The notes: generated from the letters alone by a model not told the origin. A DNA stretch of 64,000 nt from JAGHBT01 sp035311885 (GCA_964554125.1 CAZKNG010000002.1:1-64000), one strand, 5' to 3'; positions 1 through 9,562 are shown, counted from the stretch's first letter. Program-made: numbers and translations.

Positions 1-1
1 C

Positions 2-1801
2 TCAAAACTAATAAAGAATATAAAGAAAATCCCTGATGATCCCGGAATATATATAATGAAAGGAAAAGGGGGGAAGATAATATATGTGGGAAAGGCGAAG
101 AATCTCAATAACAGAGTAAGAGACTATTTCAGTAAGTCCGCAGTCGTTGATCCGAAAACAGCGTCACTTATGAAGAAGTTGCGGGATATAGATTATGTCA
201 CAACTGACAGTGAAATAGAAGCCCTTGTTCTCGAATGTAATTTTATAAAAGAATACAGACCTTTATACAACATTAAATTGAAGGACGATAAGAAATATCC
301 CTATATCAAATTAACCATGAATGATAGATTTCCAAGGATTATGGTGGTCAGAAATATCGATAAGGATGGTTCAGTTTATTTTGGTCCATACACCGACACC
401 CGCTCTTTGAGAAGAACACTTAGCATGATTGGTGATATATTCACATTAAGAAGGTGTTCGAATAGAACATTAAAACAAAAAACCGACCGTGAATGCCTTT
501 ATTATCAGATTGGCAAATGCTCAGCTCCCTGCACGGAGAAAATTACGGAGAAGGAATATATGAAATCGGTTCAGCAGGTAAAACTTTTCTTAAACGGCAA
601 AAACAGGAAATTACTATCGGAACTGCAAACTGAAATGAGAAAACTGTCTGCTGAAAAAGAGTATGAAAGGGCTGCAGTGCTGAGGGATCAGATAAGAGCT
701 GTAAAGAAGATATCTGCAAAACAGCTTGCCTTTGACCCTCTGGGAAGTGATGAAGATGTTGTTGCGCTGTCAGGGGACAGTGATTATTACTGCGTTGTTG
801 TTATGAAAATCCGGGAAGGCAGGATACTGAATTCTGAGACATTCATGCTTCCATCTACGGAAGAGAATCAAGCAGGTCTGGTTACAGAATCTTTTATAAA
901 ACTTTACTACGATGCAGTGGTCGATATACCACCTTCTATTTATATAAGAAACTATCTGCCGGACAAAGAACTGTTGGCAAAATGGCTTAGTAAAAAAGCC
1001 GGCCGAGTGGTCAAAATAAAGATACCTGAGAGGGGGAGAAAGAATAAAATACTTCAGCTTGCTGAGAGGAACGCTCAGCAGAAACTCTTTAAATACCCGA
1101 AGGTTTCCGGTGGAGGAGAAAAAGTTCTGGAAGAAGCAAAAAAGACGCTTGGGCTTTACAAAAAACCTGTTGTTATAGAAGGTTACGATATTTCAAATAT
1201 ACAGGGAATAATGGCTGTGGGATCGATGGTGGTCTTTCGCAAAGGTAAACCATTCAAAAAGGGATACCGGCATTTTAAAATCAAGACGGTTAAAGGTTCT
1301 GATGATTTTGCAATGATTGCTGAAATTTTAGAGAGAAGATTCCGGCACGCTGAAAGGGCTGAGGATTCTGAAATACCGGATCTAATATTAATCGACGGGG
1401 GAAAGGGGCAGATTTCGGCGGCTATGGGGAGTCTTAAGAATGCAGGATTTGGGAATATACCCGTTATCGGGCTTACAAAAAAGAATGAAGAAATTCATAA
1501 ATATGGAGAAAAGGGTTTAATAAAGCTTCCTTCACAAAGCCCCGTTCTTAAATTATTTCAGCGGATCAGAAATGAAGCTCACAGATTTGCCATAGATTAT
1601 CACCGGAAGCTGAGATCGAAATCAATCAGGAGTTCCAGGCTCGATGAAATAAGTGGCATAGGAGAGAAACGGAAAATAATGCTTCTTAACGAATTTGGGA
1701 GTCTTAAAAAGCTTTCAGAAGCATCTATAGCTGATATTGCGGATATTCCGGGTATAGGAATCAGAATGGCGGAAAAGATCTATCATGGAATCAAAGAATA
1801 A
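2..1801 (+). CDS. uvrC: Excinuclease ABC subunit C, 5' end outside window
   Basis: UvrC makes both incisions around a lesion held by UvrB in nucleotide excision repair. The reading frame is open from base 2, and the codons before the first in-window ATG (base 56) already encode the conserved family N-terminus (IPDDPGIYIM), so the true start lies upstream and the gene is cut by the window edge. Visible parts in order are the GIY-YIG nuclease domain (IIYVGKAKNL), a cysteine motif around CLYYQIGKCSAPC, a UVR helical hairpin that binds UvrB (near base 640), the RNase H-like endonuclease domain (GYDISNIQG) and a C-terminal helix-hairpin-helix pair (ISGIGEKRK, IPGIGIRMA). It overlaps the recombinase gene by 17 bases, so the two are probably cotranscribed. 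Identification is secure. Confidence 0.96.
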   Translation, partial: SKLIKNIKKIPDDPGIYIMKGKGGKIIYVGKAKNLNNRVRDYFSKSAVVDPKTASLMKKLRDIDYVTTDSEIEALVLECNFIKEYRPLYNIKLKDDKKYPYIKLTMNDRFPRIMVVRNIDKDGSVYFGPYTDTRSLRRTLSMIGDIFTLRRCSNRTLKQKTDRECLYYQIGKCSAPCTEKITEKEYMKSVQQVKLFLNGKNRKLLSELQTEMRKLSAEKEYERAAVLRDQIRAVKKISAKQLAFDPLGSDEDVVALSGDSDYYCVVVMKIREGRILNSETFMLPSTEENQAGLVTESFIKLYYDAVVDIPPSIYIRNYLPDKELLAKWLSKKAGRVVKIKIPERGRKNKILQLAERNAQQKLFKYPKVSGGGEKVLEEAKKTLGLYKKPVVIEGYDISNIQGIMAVGSMVVFRKGKPFKKGYRHFKIKTVKGSDDFAMIAEILERRFRHAERAEDSEIPDLILIDGGKGQISAAMGSLKNAGFGNIPVIGLTKKNEEIHKYGEKGLIKLPSQSPVLKLFQRIRNEAHRFAIDYHRKLRSKSIRSSRLDEISGIGEKRKIMLLNEFGSLKKLSEASIADIADIPGIGIRMAEKIYHGIKE

Positions 1802-2699
1802 AGATCAAACAGATATAATCAGAATTCTTGTGGACCGGTACATAGATTATATGGCGGTTGAGAAAGGGCTAAGTAGTTTAACTATTGATGCATATGTCGG
1901 CGATCTAAAGCTGTACATCAGGTATTTAAAAGAAAAAGGAGTTTGCGGTATTGAAGGGATGGATCTCAGGACAAGCCTTTCATTCGCTGAGGAGATCAGA
2001 AATAAGAAGAACTCCTCTTACAGTTCAAGGATACTGAGCGCGGTCAAAGGATTTCACAGGTTCATATACCGTGAAGGGTATCTTGATAAACTCGAGATTA
2101 AGGCAATTTCAACACCAAAAGCAATACAGAAAATACCTTTTGTGCTTTCACAGGTTGAAGTGGATATCCTGATTTCGCAGCCTGATGAAACAAAGTTCGG
2201 TCTTAGAGACCGGGCTATACTTGAGATAGGTTATTCTACCGGGATGAGAGTGTCGGAGATTTGCAATCTTAAATTTGAAAAGATCGATACGGAAGATCGT
2301 TTCATAAGGGTGTTGGGAAAGGGAAGAAAAGAGCGTATTGTTCCATTTGGTATAAAAGCACTCAAAACTCTGGAAGAATATTCGAAAGATTCGAGGCCTC
2401 TTTTGGTTAAAAACAAAATAAGTCCCTATCTATTTGTGAACTACCGCGGGGAAAGAATATCACGGGTAAGTATATGGAAAATGATAAAAAAATACTCCGC
2501 TTCAGCGGGTTTTCCTCCGGAGGTTACTCCTCACACACTCAGGCATTCCTTTGCGACACACCTTATTGAAGGAGGAGCCGACCTCCGTGTAGTCCAGGAG
2601 CTGCTTGGACACTCGAGTATTTCGACGACACAGATTTACACAAAACTTGACACTGACTATCTTATGGAAGTGCACAGGACCTTCCATCCCCGAGGATAG
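1785..2699 (+). CDS. Tyrosine recombinase of the XerC/XerD type
   Basis: Site-specific tyrosine recombinase that probably resolves chromosome dimers at a dif site with a partner Xer protein. The 304 residues match the usual Xer length. The N-terminal SAM-like DNA-binding domain (about residues 10-100) is followed by the catalytic domain with the full active-site set: R155 (TGMRVSEI), K179 (LGKGRKER), H250 and R253 (HTLRHSFATHL), H276 (GHSSIS) and nucleophile Y285 (YTKLD). Chromosomal position inside an operon-like overlap with uvrC, and no neighbouring integrase-type cargo or att repeats, favour the housekeeping Xer role over a phage integrase. Whether it is XerC or XerD, or a single-Xer system, cannot be told from this window. 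Confidence 0.92.
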   Translation: MESKNKDQTDIIRILVDRYIDYMAVEKGLSSLTIDAYVGDLKLYIRYLKEKGVCGIEGMDLRTSLSFAEEIRNKKNSSYSSRILSAVKGFHRFIYREGYLDKLEIKAISTPKAIQKIPFVLSQVEVDILISQPDETKFGLRDRAILEIGYSTGMRVSEICNLKFEKIDTEDRFIRVLGKGRKERIVPFGIKALKTLEEYSKDSRPLLVKNKISPYLFVNYRGERISRVSIWKMIKKYSASAGFPPEVTPHTLRHSFATHLIEGGADLRVVQELLGHSSISTTQIYTKLDTDYLMEVHRTFHPRG

Positions 2700-2985
2700 T
2701 TTTCAGGTGTTACGCGAATTTGATTTTTACCATTTCACAAAGTAAAAAGTGGCGTATTTCCATATACGGAACCGAATTTGCTTAATCTTATCAGATGCGG
2801 ATGGGAAAAGATCTTTATGTTGTATAATTATGCCTATGGCAGCGTAACAGTATGTAATATATATAATAAAACAAATAAATAGGGGTATAAATTGTATAAA
2901 GCCCGGGCCAGAATGAATCTTGAACTATATCGAAGTAACTCTGAAATAGTGCTTTATGCGAATATTGACTCTGGAGGTAGAAACA

Positions 2986-3981
2986 ATGCGAACTTATATT
3001 ATTAAGAATGTAGATGTATTTACTACTTTGCCATTCCATGGCTACCCGTCTTCGGTCATCACTTCAGCTGAAGGATTGACAGAGAATGAAATGCAGAAGA
3101 TTGCAGAGGAGATCAGTCTCGTAGAAGTGGCATATATTACTGAAACAGGGGTTGGTAAATCACCTTTCAAAATCAAGTTTTACACACAAAGCAATGAAGT
3201 TAATATAAGCGGGCACAGTATAATAAGCGCCACTTTCGCCCTGATTGAAGAGGGGCGAATAGATTTGAATAATGGTCATACAAGAATATATATTGAAACT
3301 AATGAAGGTGATATACCGGTAGATGTATATTTTAGCAAGGGTGATTCAAATTTACCGGCAGAAGCTGATATAAAGGATAAAGTAAGAATTAATCAGGGTG
3401 GGTTATTGGAAAAGATAATGATCAAACAGAATGTAAAATATCATAAACACTCAGATGTTAAGCCTGAAAGTATTGCGGAAATATTTGAAATCGATCCAAA
3501 TGAAATCTACATTACCGGCCTGCCCATTGAAGAAGTAAGCACGGGGCTGAATCATTTATTAGTACCGATAAAAAACCTTGAAACTATATATAATGTCAAA
3601 CCCGATTTGATAAAATTAAGTATTCTTAACAGAAAGCTGGGGGTACAGACCACAGATATTTTCTCCCTGGATACTGCCTATGACTGTATAGCACAAACAA
3701 GGCATTTCGCGCCGGCTATCGGCTTATTGGAGGTTGAAGCTTCAGGTATGTCCTCTGTCGCGATCGGATCATATCTGGGCAGACACGGGATCAGCAGTAA
3801 TGAATCAATGATATTCAAGCAGGGGAATGACAGGGAAAGACTGTCTAAGGTCTATTGCAAGATTGATAAATCAAACGAGGATTTTAATTCTATCTATATA
3901 GGAGGGCTTGCCGCTACTTCGATTGAAAGAAAGATAGAGATCGATGATAAAACCAGCGAAATAAAATTTGTTCAAACTTAA
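2986..3981 (+). CDS. PhzF-family isomerase-like protein
   Basis: Member of the PhzF / diaminopimelate-epimerase-fold family, whose members isomerise or epimerise small acids; the substrate here is unknown. The family signatures are an N-terminal VFTTLPFHGYPSSV segment, a glutamate in the SLVEVAYITE segment where PhzF has its catalytic Glu, and GHSIISATFAL, matching the conserved GHxTxA glycine-rich loop. I place the start at the ATG at 2986 because an excellent GGAGG lies 8 bases before it; an in-frame ATG 30 bases upstream has none. The gene stands alone between 286 non-coding bases upstream and a strong bidirectional terminator downstream. It is not part of any phenazine locus, so the phz name should not be transferred. 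Confidence 0.82.
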   Translation: MRTYIIKNVDVFTTLPFHGYPSSVITSAEGLTENEMQKIAEEISLVEVAYITETGVGKSPFKIKFYTQSNEVNISGHSIISATFALIEEGRIDLNNGHTRIYIETNEGDIPVDVYFSKGDSNLPAEADIKDKVRINQGGLLEKIMIKQNVKYHKHSDVKPESIAEIFEIDPNEIYITGLPIEEVSTGLNHLLVPIKNLETIYNVKPDLIKLSILNRKLGVQTTDIFSLDTAYDCIAQTRHFAPAIGLLEVEASGMSSVAIGSYLGRHGISSNESMIFKQGNDRERLSKVYCKIDKSNEDFNSIYIGGLAATSIERKIEIDDKTSEIKFVQT

Positions 3982-4030
3982 GTATATGAACTTGTAACAT
4001 TTACTCAAAAGAAACACCTGGCATATTATA

Positions 4031-4072
4031 AAAACCACCGGATGTTAATTGACATTCCGGCGGTTTTTTTTT
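4031..4072. terminator. Bidirectional intrinsic terminator
   Basis: An AACC(A)CCGG(A)TG arm and its complement CATTCCGGCGGTT form a GC-rich hairpin around a TTAATTGA loop, followed by nine T on the plus strand. On the minus strand the hairpin is followed by TTTTTATAAT. It lies between the convergent PhzF gene and the outer-membrane protein gene and can serve both. Confidence 0.9.
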
Positions 4073-4101
4073 ACAAACTAATCTATTTATTGAATAAGGT
4101 C

Positions 4102-4596
4102 CTAAAATGCGTAGCCAACGTGAAGGCCCGGCCATATAAAGAAACTTCCATCCGATATCAGACCATATGCTGTGCCGCGGAAAAGAAATCCTCCCTCGGC
4201 GCGGTACTCGAATCCCAGCCCGGCGTATGTGTATGAACTTGACGCGCTGTCATCAAAAGGTCCGGAATCGAAAGAGGCGTTTATAAAGACTATTCCTCCT
4301 GTAATAAAAGGAGATCCGTTTTTTGGAAGCAGATAGGCTTTGGCTCCAAGTGGGAAGAAAATCACCGTTGCGTTGTCGTCGCTATCGCCTCCCCCGAGAG
4401 CTGAAATACCACCCTCAACTCCAATATGGTGATTAAGCATACGCTGATAGGTGAAAGAATAAGCGATAGATTTTCCTCCAATTTCAATGCCGAAGTCCCC
4501 CGGATATTCGAGCCTGCTTTGAGCGAAGGCGCTCGGCTGAAAGAATATAAAAAATAATATTGAAACAACTAAAGAAAGAGCAATTCTTTTGGGCAT
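4102..4596 (-). CDS. Small outer-membrane beta-barrel protein, function unknown
   Basis: Predicted exported protein of about 164 residues. It starts at the ATG at 4596, chosen because GGAAGGG precedes it and because the protein then begins with a classical signal peptide (MPKRIAL, a hydrophobic stretch, cleavage near SAFAQS). The mature part alternates polar and apolar residues in short glycine-rich strands (YSFTYQRML, IGVEGGISA, YAGLGFEYRAEGG) and ends in the aromatic GYAF typical of barrels inserted by the Bam machinery. About eight strands would fit, like OmpX/OmpA-type small barrels, but no family-specific motif is visible. It is transcribed alone, divergent from cstA. Confidence 0.65.
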   Translation of the reverse strand: MPKRIALSLVVSILFFIFFQPSAFAQSRLEYPGDFGIEIGGKSIAYSFTYQRMLNHHIGVEGGISALGGGDSDDNATVIFFPLGAKAYLLPKNGSPFITGGIVFINASFDSGPFDDSASSSYTYAGLGFEYRAEGGFLFRGTAYGLISDGSFFIWPGLHVGYAF

Positions 4597-4859
4597 ATCT
4601 TTTTCCCTTCCACTAAAGTTAAAAACTTGCCTGCCGATAACCATGCCTAAGCAGAGCAGGCTAAACTAATTAAAGGATGGCCACCTTTCCTCTATAATCA
4701 AATATCTAGAGTCGCAAGATGAAACCGCCATATTGCAAAGATCATTCCAACATTAAAAAACTATAAATGCAAGAAGTTTCTCTTGATTTTGCATATAGAA
4801 AGTGAAAAAATTGCCAGTGTTATATAAAATAATTTATAAACTGAAAAAGGAAGTTAATT

Positions 4860-6590
4860 ATGAATGCCTTGCTGATTATGCTGCTGGTTTTCGCCGGTTA
4901 TATAATCGCCTATCATCTTTACGGTAAATTCATTGGGAACAGAATCTTTAATCTATCCGAAGATGCCGCGGCACCCTCCGCAGAACTTGAAGATGGGATT
5001 GATTACGTTCCCACAAAAAAAGAGATAATCTTCGGACACCATTTTACTTCAATCGCGGGGACCGGACCGATAGTAGGACCGGCTATAGCCATTATATGGG
5101 GGTGGGTGCCCGCTTTGATCTGGATACTTGTCGGAAGCGTAGTTATGGGCGCGGTCCACGATTTCGGCGCATTGATTATATCTATGCGTAACCAGGGTAA
5201 ATCTATTGCTGAATACGCCTCCAAATATGTAAGCCCGCGAACTAGATTTTTCTTCTTTCTAATAGTTTTTCTCGAATTATGGATTATTATAGCCATTTTC
5301 GGGTTGGTTATAGCAGTAGTTTTTTCAATGTATCCATCTTCAGTATTTCCCGTCTGGCTACAAGTGCTGATTGCTCTTGGATTGGGGTATATGATTTACA
5401 AAAAAGACGCGAATGTTAAGATATGGTCTATTGCAGCTGTTCTGCTGATGTATATAACAGTTGTTGCAGGAACATACATTCCATTGAGCATGCCCTCTGT
5501 AGCAGGTATACCATCAACCGGTGTGTGGACTGTAATACTATTGATATACGCGTTTATAGCTTCTGTTCTTCCGGTAACCACACTCCTGCAGCCGCGTGAT
5601 TATATAAATTCACACCAGCTGGTTATTGCCATGGCGCTGCTCATAGCAGGTATTATAGCTTCTGCTTTTACAGGCGACCTCGAAATTGTAGCACCAGCCG
5701 TTCAATATGCTCCTGAAGGTGCTCCGCCCCTTTGGCCGTTTCTTTTTATAACAATAGCATGCGGGGCGATTTCCGGATTTCATTCACTTGTATCATCAGG
5801 AACATCCGCCAAGCAGGTGAGAACTGAAAAAGACTCACTCTTTGTCGGTTACGGTTCGATGCTGATGGAAGGTGCACTGGCGACTCTCGTTATTATCGCC
5901 GTAGCTGCCGGTATAGGCATGAGCTATGTTACTCAAAATGGAGAAACGCTGACAGGTATATCTGCCTGGACCACACACTATGAGTCATGGGCCGCAGCGA
6001 AGGGACTTGGATCAAAGATCGGAGCTTTTGTCGACGGTTCAGCAAATATGATCGCCTCTACGGGTCTTTCAAGGAATATCGCCCTCGTAATAATGGGTGT
6101 CTTCGTGGCCTCATTCGCCGGAACAACCCTTGATACCGCGACCAGGATTCAGCGATATGTTATTTCAGAACTCTTCGGACATTTTAAGATGAAATTTCTT
6201 ACGGGTAGATACATTGCCACCTTTATAGCGGTTTTTACAGCACTCGTGCTTGCTTTTGCCACAGGGGCGGGGGGCAGAGGAGCCTTAAAGCTATGGCCTT
6301 TGTTTGGAGCGACAAATCAAACCCTCGCGGCACTGACTCTTATAGTCATTACATTTTATCTTCGGCAGAAGGGGAAAATAAAATTTCTGGTTTCGGCTTT
6401 GCCCGCGGCTTTTATGTCGGTGATGACGGTCTGGGCTCTTGTGCTCAACCAGGTAAAGTTCTGGGATACAAGCAATTTCCTACTTCAAATCATAAATATA
6501 ACAATTTTATTTATAACCCTGTGGATTGTTTTTGAAGGATTGTTAAAACTTTTCAAGACGGTGGGAAAGGACAAATACTCACCACAATAA
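4860..6590 (+). CDS. cstA: CstA-family carbon starvation / peptide or pyruvate transporter
   Basis: Inner-membrane permease of the CstA family, members of which take up peptides or pyruvate during carbon limitation. The 576 residues form more than a dozen hydrophobic segments. Family hallmarks are the N-terminal YHLYGKFIGNRIF, the segment HHFTSIAGTGPIVGPAIAIIWGW, VHDFGALIISMRNQGKSIAEY and the C-terminal LFGATNQTLAALTL. It is shorter than E. coli CstA (about 700 residues), as is common outside enterobacteria. A good ribosome-binding site (AAAGGAAG) precedes the ATG. A possible promoter TTGCCA, 17 bases, TTATAA begins at 4811 but would leave a very short leader. No LytTR or two-component neighbour, often seen beside btsT/cstA genes, is present. 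Confidence 0.9.
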   Translation: MNALLIMLLVFAGYIIAYHLYGKFIGNRIFNLSEDAAAPSAELEDGIDYVPTKKEIIFGHHFTSIAGTGPIVGPAIAIIWGWVPALIWILVGSVVMGAVHDFGALIISMRNQGKSIAEYASKYVSPRTRFFFFLIVFLELWIIIAIFGLVIAVVFSMYPSSVFPVWLQVLIALGLGYMIYKKDANVKIWSIAAVLLMYITVVAGTYIPLSMPSVAGIPSTGVWTVILLIYAFIASVLPVTTLLQPRDYINSHQLVIAMALLIAGIIASAFTGDLEIVAPAVQYAPEGAPPLWPFLFITIACGAISGFHSLVSSGTSAKQVRTEKDSLFVGYGSMLMEGALATLVIIAVAAGIGMSYVTQNGETLTGISAWTTHYESWAAAKGLGSKIGAFVDGSANMIASTGLSRNIALVIMGVFVASFAGTTLDTATRIQRYVISELFGHFKMKFLTGRYIATFIAVFTALVLAFATGAGGRGALKLWPLFGATNQTLAALTLIVITFYLRQKGKIKFLVSALPAAFMSVMTVWALVLNQVKFWDTSNFLLQIINITILFITLWIVFEGLLKLFKTVGKDKYSPQ

Positions 6591-6696
6591 AGTATAGAGA
6601 GTATTATGTATTAATTATTAATATTTTATAAACTTCATGCAGACAAGGTGATAACACTATCAGCTAAACCATATTATCATACATTACCAAAACAAT

Positions 6697-7128
6697 ATGA
6701 TGGAATATCTGAAAAGGATATATTTAAGGCTTCTCATTCCCGCATTGGCAGGTTTTATATCTGTTTCCCTGCTCAAAAGATACGGAATAGTTATTCCGGA
6801 AAAGTTCAACCCATCTAAAATCCTAAGCGCCGGTATCCTGATAATTTCTTCAATTACCGCATTAGCCGGCCCGGTATTTATCAGAGCCGTTTTCGCGAAT
6901 AGTGTAAAGGGGAAAAAGTTAACGCAGGAGGACAAATTTTTAGCATTCGAAAAGAACTTGATAAGATTAGCGCTTATAACCCCGTATTGTTGTATAGCTG
7001 CATATATCTTTGATCTTACATCTTTTTATATGGCTGCTGTTTTTCTACTTACACTTTATTCTCTGTACTACTTTTATCCTTCAGAGAGAAGAATAAAGTT
7101 TGAAAGAAGAATATTCAGAGTCAAATAA
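6697..7128 (+). CDS. Hypothetical four-helix membrane protein
   Basis: I do not recognise this 143-residue protein. It has about four hydrophobic segments (near residues 10-25, 42-65, 88-108 and 110-128) joined by basic loops, with a very basic C-terminus (ERRIKFERRIFRVK) that would face the cytoplasm. No obvious Shine-Dalgarno precedes the tandem ATGs at 6697/6700, so the exact start is uncertain. Coding potential rests on the open frame, its membrane-protein character and its position between two plus-strand genes. It has 106 non-coding bases before it and about 150 after it. Confidence 0.5.
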   Translation: MMEYLKRIYLRLLIPALAGFISVSLLKRYGIVIPEKFNPSKILSAGILIISSITALAGPVFIRAVFANSVKGKKLTQEDKFLAFEKNLIRLALITPYCCIAAYIFDLTSFYMAAVFLLTLYSLYYFYPSERRIKFERRIFRVK

Positions 7129-7249
7129 AGATCTTCAAATAAAAGCAATATTTTCTCTGACCGTGTAGCAATCTTGTCTCCTGGTAATATCTGTCATCCA
7201 ATATACAAAGAAATTCTAAAATCAGTAACCTGAACGATTAACTAAAAAG

Positions 7250-7278
7250 TTGACATAGCAACCCCGTTAGCTTACCAT
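7250..7278 (+). promoter_or_regulatory. Possible sigma-70 type promoter for the scpA operon
   Basis: A perfect TTGACA at 7250-7255 is followed after 17 bases by TACCAT (7273-7278), a 4/6 match to the -10 box. Transcription would begin near 7285, which would exclude the first ATG of the scpA frame (7277) and favour the ATG at 7298. This is inference from motif and spacing only. Confidence 0.35.
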
Positions 7279-7297
7279 GCACCAGGAATTCCCTTTT

Positions 7298-8077
7298 ATG
7301 AGTCAGGCGGAAAAATATCTTATGTTTGAAAAAGAATCGGAAAGAAAAGAAACACCATATCAGGTAAGGCTGGATCATTTTGAAGGACCGCTTGACCTTC
7401 TCCTTCATCTTATTCGGAGAGACAAGATAAACATTTACGATATACCTATATCACATATAACACGTGAGTACCTTTCCTATATTGATATGATGAAGGAACT
7501 TGAACTCGAAGTAGCGGGAGAGTTCTTCGTTATGGCAGCTACTCTTATGAGGATAAAAGTTCAGATGCTTCTGCCGAAAAGAGAGATCGAGGAAGAAGAT
7601 GATGAAGATCCCAGGGAAGAGCTTGTAAAGAATTTGATAGAATACAAGAAATTCAAGAAAGCTGCCGATCATCTTGCCGGCAGGGAAACAGAAAGAAGGG
7701 ATCTTTTTGTTCGGCCCGTTCCAGACTGTGTAAGGGAAGAGGATGATTCCGAAACAATGGAACTGTCACTATTTGATCTTATGGATGCTTTTAAGACTAT
7801 TTTGAAGGATTTAAAGGAAGAGATCAAATACAAAGTTGAAATCGAGAAATTCACTGTCAATGAAAAGATTTCATTCATAAAGGATAAACTAAGCGGTAAT
7901 TCTGAAGTTCTATTCACAGAACTTTTTGAAGATGTAGGCGGAAGGATAGAGATTATTGTCACTTTAATAGCCATTTTAGAACTCGTGCGTGACGGTTTTA
8001 TCATGGCCCGCCAGATGTCCGGCCGTAACGACATCTGGCTTTACGCTAAAGAAGACGATCCTGTCCCTGAAAGATGA
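7298..8077 (+). CDS. scpA: Segregation and condensation protein A (kleisin)
   Basis: ScpA is the kleisin that bridges the two SMC heads and recruits ScpB to form the bacterial condensin. The diagnostic N-terminal signature is present (YQVRLDHFEGPLDLLLHLIRRDKINIYDIPI), followed by AATLMRIKVQMLLP, an acidic linker (EEEDDEDPREE) and the C-terminal winged helix that contacts the SMC head (VTLIAILELVRDGFIMARQ). The frame opens at an ATG at 7277, but AGGAA sits 9 bases before the ATG at 7298; a further ATG exists at 7322. The stop overlaps the scpB start as ATGA, indicating translational coupling. The smc gene is not in the window. Confidence 0.93.
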   Translation: MSQAEKYLMFEKESERKETPYQVRLDHFEGPLDLLLHLIRRDKINIYDIPISHITREYLSYIDMMKELELEVAGEFFVMAATLMRIKVQMLLPKREIEEEDDEDPREELVKNLIEYKKFKKAADHLAGRETERRDLFVRPVPDCVREEDDSETMELSLFDLMDAFKTILKDLKEEIKYKVEIEKFTVNEKISFIKDKLSGNSEVLFTELFEDVGGRIEIIVTLIAILELVRDGFIMARQMSGRNDIWLYAKEDDPVPER

Positions 8078-8820
8078 TTATGGATAACAATTTCGATAAA
8101 CAGCGTGAGCATATTATTGAAAAGCAGGTTGAAGCCCTCCTCTTTGCGTCTGATTCACCTCTTTCTGTCCGTAAACTCGTAAAATTAACCGAAGCCCCGT
8201 CTGGAAAATATATAACATCGGCAATTGAATCACTTTCCACCTTCTACGCTGAAAATTTTAGAAGTTTTCAAATAGTCGAGGTTGCAGGAGGTTTTCAACT
8301 GACAACACTGCCTGAATTTTCTTTTTTAGTTAAAAACCTTTATAAAAACAAAAGGAAGTCAAAACTTTCCAGGGCCGCGCTTGAAACACTTGCTATTATA
8401 GCTTATAAGCAGTCTGTGAGCCGGCACGAAATAGAGAATATAAGAGGGGTTAACTGTGACGGGGTTCTTTCGACTCTTACAGAAAGGGAGTTGATTACTG
8501 TATCCGGGCGAGGCGATGGCATTGGAAAGCCTTTTCTATATTCCACAACAAAGAAATTCCTCGAATATCTGGGACTTAAAAATTACAGAGAACTTCCCTC
8601 GATCGAGGAATTTGAAACAGAAATTCAAGCTCTGAATATATTGAATTCCAAGCTCAATGACAGAAATGAGGATTTCGGAAATGAAGCCGGGAGGGATAAG
8701 TCGCAGGGCGAGATGGTTGAAGATATATCAGAAAACAAGGGCGCTGAAGTGAAAAGTGAAGACAATAAATCGGATGAATGCGGCAGAGAAGAAGATCAAA
8801 TAATATCAGATGACGAATAA
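8074..8820 (+). CDS. scpB: Segregation and condensation protein B
   Basis: ScpB dimerises through tandem winged-helix domains and binds the ScpA kleisin linker in the SMC condensin. Recognisable family segments are VEALLFASDSPLS near the N-terminus, RAALETLAIIAYKQSVSRHEIENIRGVNCDGVL and GDGIGKPFLYSTTKKFLEYLGL. From about residue 195 to the end the protein is a highly acidic, probably disordered tail (many E and D) not needed for the family fold. It starts inside the scpA stop and its own end overlaps the pseudouridine synthase by 11 bases, so scpA-scpB-rluB form one tightly packed unit, an arrangement common in bacteria. Confidence 0.94.
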   Translation: MIMDNNFDKQREHIIEKQVEALLFASDSPLSVRKLVKLTEAPSGKYITSAIESLSTFYAENFRSFQIVEVAGGFQLTTLPEFSFLVKNLYKNKRKSKLSRAALETLAIIAYKQSVSRHEIENIRGVNCDGVLSTLTERELITVSGRGDGIGKPFLYSTTKKFLEYLGLKNYRELPSIEEFETEIQALNILNSKLNDRNEDFGNEAGRDKSQGEMVEDISENKGAEVKSEDNKSDECGREEDQIISDDE

Positions 8821-9562
8821 AATCAGGATAAACCGCTATCTCGCGGGAGCGGGACTTGGTTCAAGAAGAAAATGCGAAAGATTTATACTCAACGGGTCAG
8901 TGAAAGTAAATGGCAATACTGTAAACAGGCTTTCATTAAAAGTAGATCCTGAAAAAGATATTGTCATATTTGACGGAAAAGAAATTAAATACAATAGTGA
9001 AAAAACTCTTCTTGTTCTTAATAAACCCGCCGGAGTTCTCTCTTCGGTGAGCGATGACCGCGGAAGGAAAACAGTAATCGACATTGCGAGAGAAAAGGGA
9101 TATTCAAAAAGATTATACCCGGTAGGCAGATTGGATATCGACACAACAGGGGTTATCTTGCTTACTGATGATGGTGACCTGGCTTACAGATTAACTCATC
9201 CCAAACATGAGATACCAAAGATATATCAAGCCAGAGTAAAAGGGAAGATTGACAGGAATGCTTTAAGAAAAGTATCTGGAGGGGTAGACATCGGCGGTTA
9301 CATAACAGACCCCTGTAAAGTTGAAGAAAAAAGAATTTCATCAGAATTTTCGGATATAGAAGTTACAATAAAAGAAGGAAAAAATAGACAGATCAAAAAA
9401 ATGTTTGATGCTGTCGGTTATAAAGTGATTAGATTGAATAGAAAAAGTATGGGAGGACTGGAATTCGGCAACCTAAAGATCGGAGAAATCAGAGCTCTTT
9501 CGAAGAGCGAAGAAAATTTCCTGAGAGAAAAAACAGGAGTAACAACAAAGGAGAATAAATGA
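8810..9562 (+). CDS. rluB: RluB/RsuA-family rRNA pseudouridine synthase
   Basis: Converts a specific uridine of ribosomal RNA to pseudouridine; by family the likely target is the 23S rRNA site modified by RluB (position 2605 in E. coli). An N-terminal S4 RNA-binding domain (INRYLAGAGLGSRRKCERFI) is followed by the synthase domain with the catalytic aspartate in GRLDIDTTGVILLTDDG and the RluB/RsuA-type KEGKNRQIKKMFDAVGY motif. Its 250 residues are normal for the group. It lies between scpB and hisC with overlaps at both ends. RluB rather than RsuA or RluE is chosen from the scpB neighbourhood, which is inference. Confidence 0.9.
   Translation: MTNKIRINRYLAGAGLGSRRKCERFILNGSVKVNGNTVNRLSLKVDPEKDIVIFDGKEIKYNSEKTLLVLNKPAGVLSSVSDDRGRKTVIDIAREKGYSKRLYPVGRLDIDTTGVILLTDDGDLAYRLTHPKHEIPKIYQARVKGKIDRNALRKVSGGVDIGGYITDPCKVEEKRISSEFSDIEVTIKEGKNRQIKKMFDAVGYKVIRLNRKSMGGLEFGNLKIGEIRALSKSEENFLREKTGVTTKENK

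Noticed and set aside
1785..2699. Phage or integron integrase
   Set aside because: All Xer catalytic residues are present, but there are no att-like repeats, cargo genes or tRNA junction, and it overlaps uvrC.
2815..3039. 74-residue minus-strand frame upstream of the PhzF gene
   Set aside because: AT-rich, overlaps the start of the PhzF gene, and lacks a ribosome-binding site and any recognisable motif.
2986..3981. Phenazine biosynthesis locus
   Set aside because: Only a PhzF-family gene is present; no other phz-like gene is adjacent, and family members have diverse roles.
4042..4236. 64-residue plus-strand frame
   Set aside because: It begins inside the terminator hairpin and continues antisense to the outer-membrane protein gene; no ribosome-binding site.
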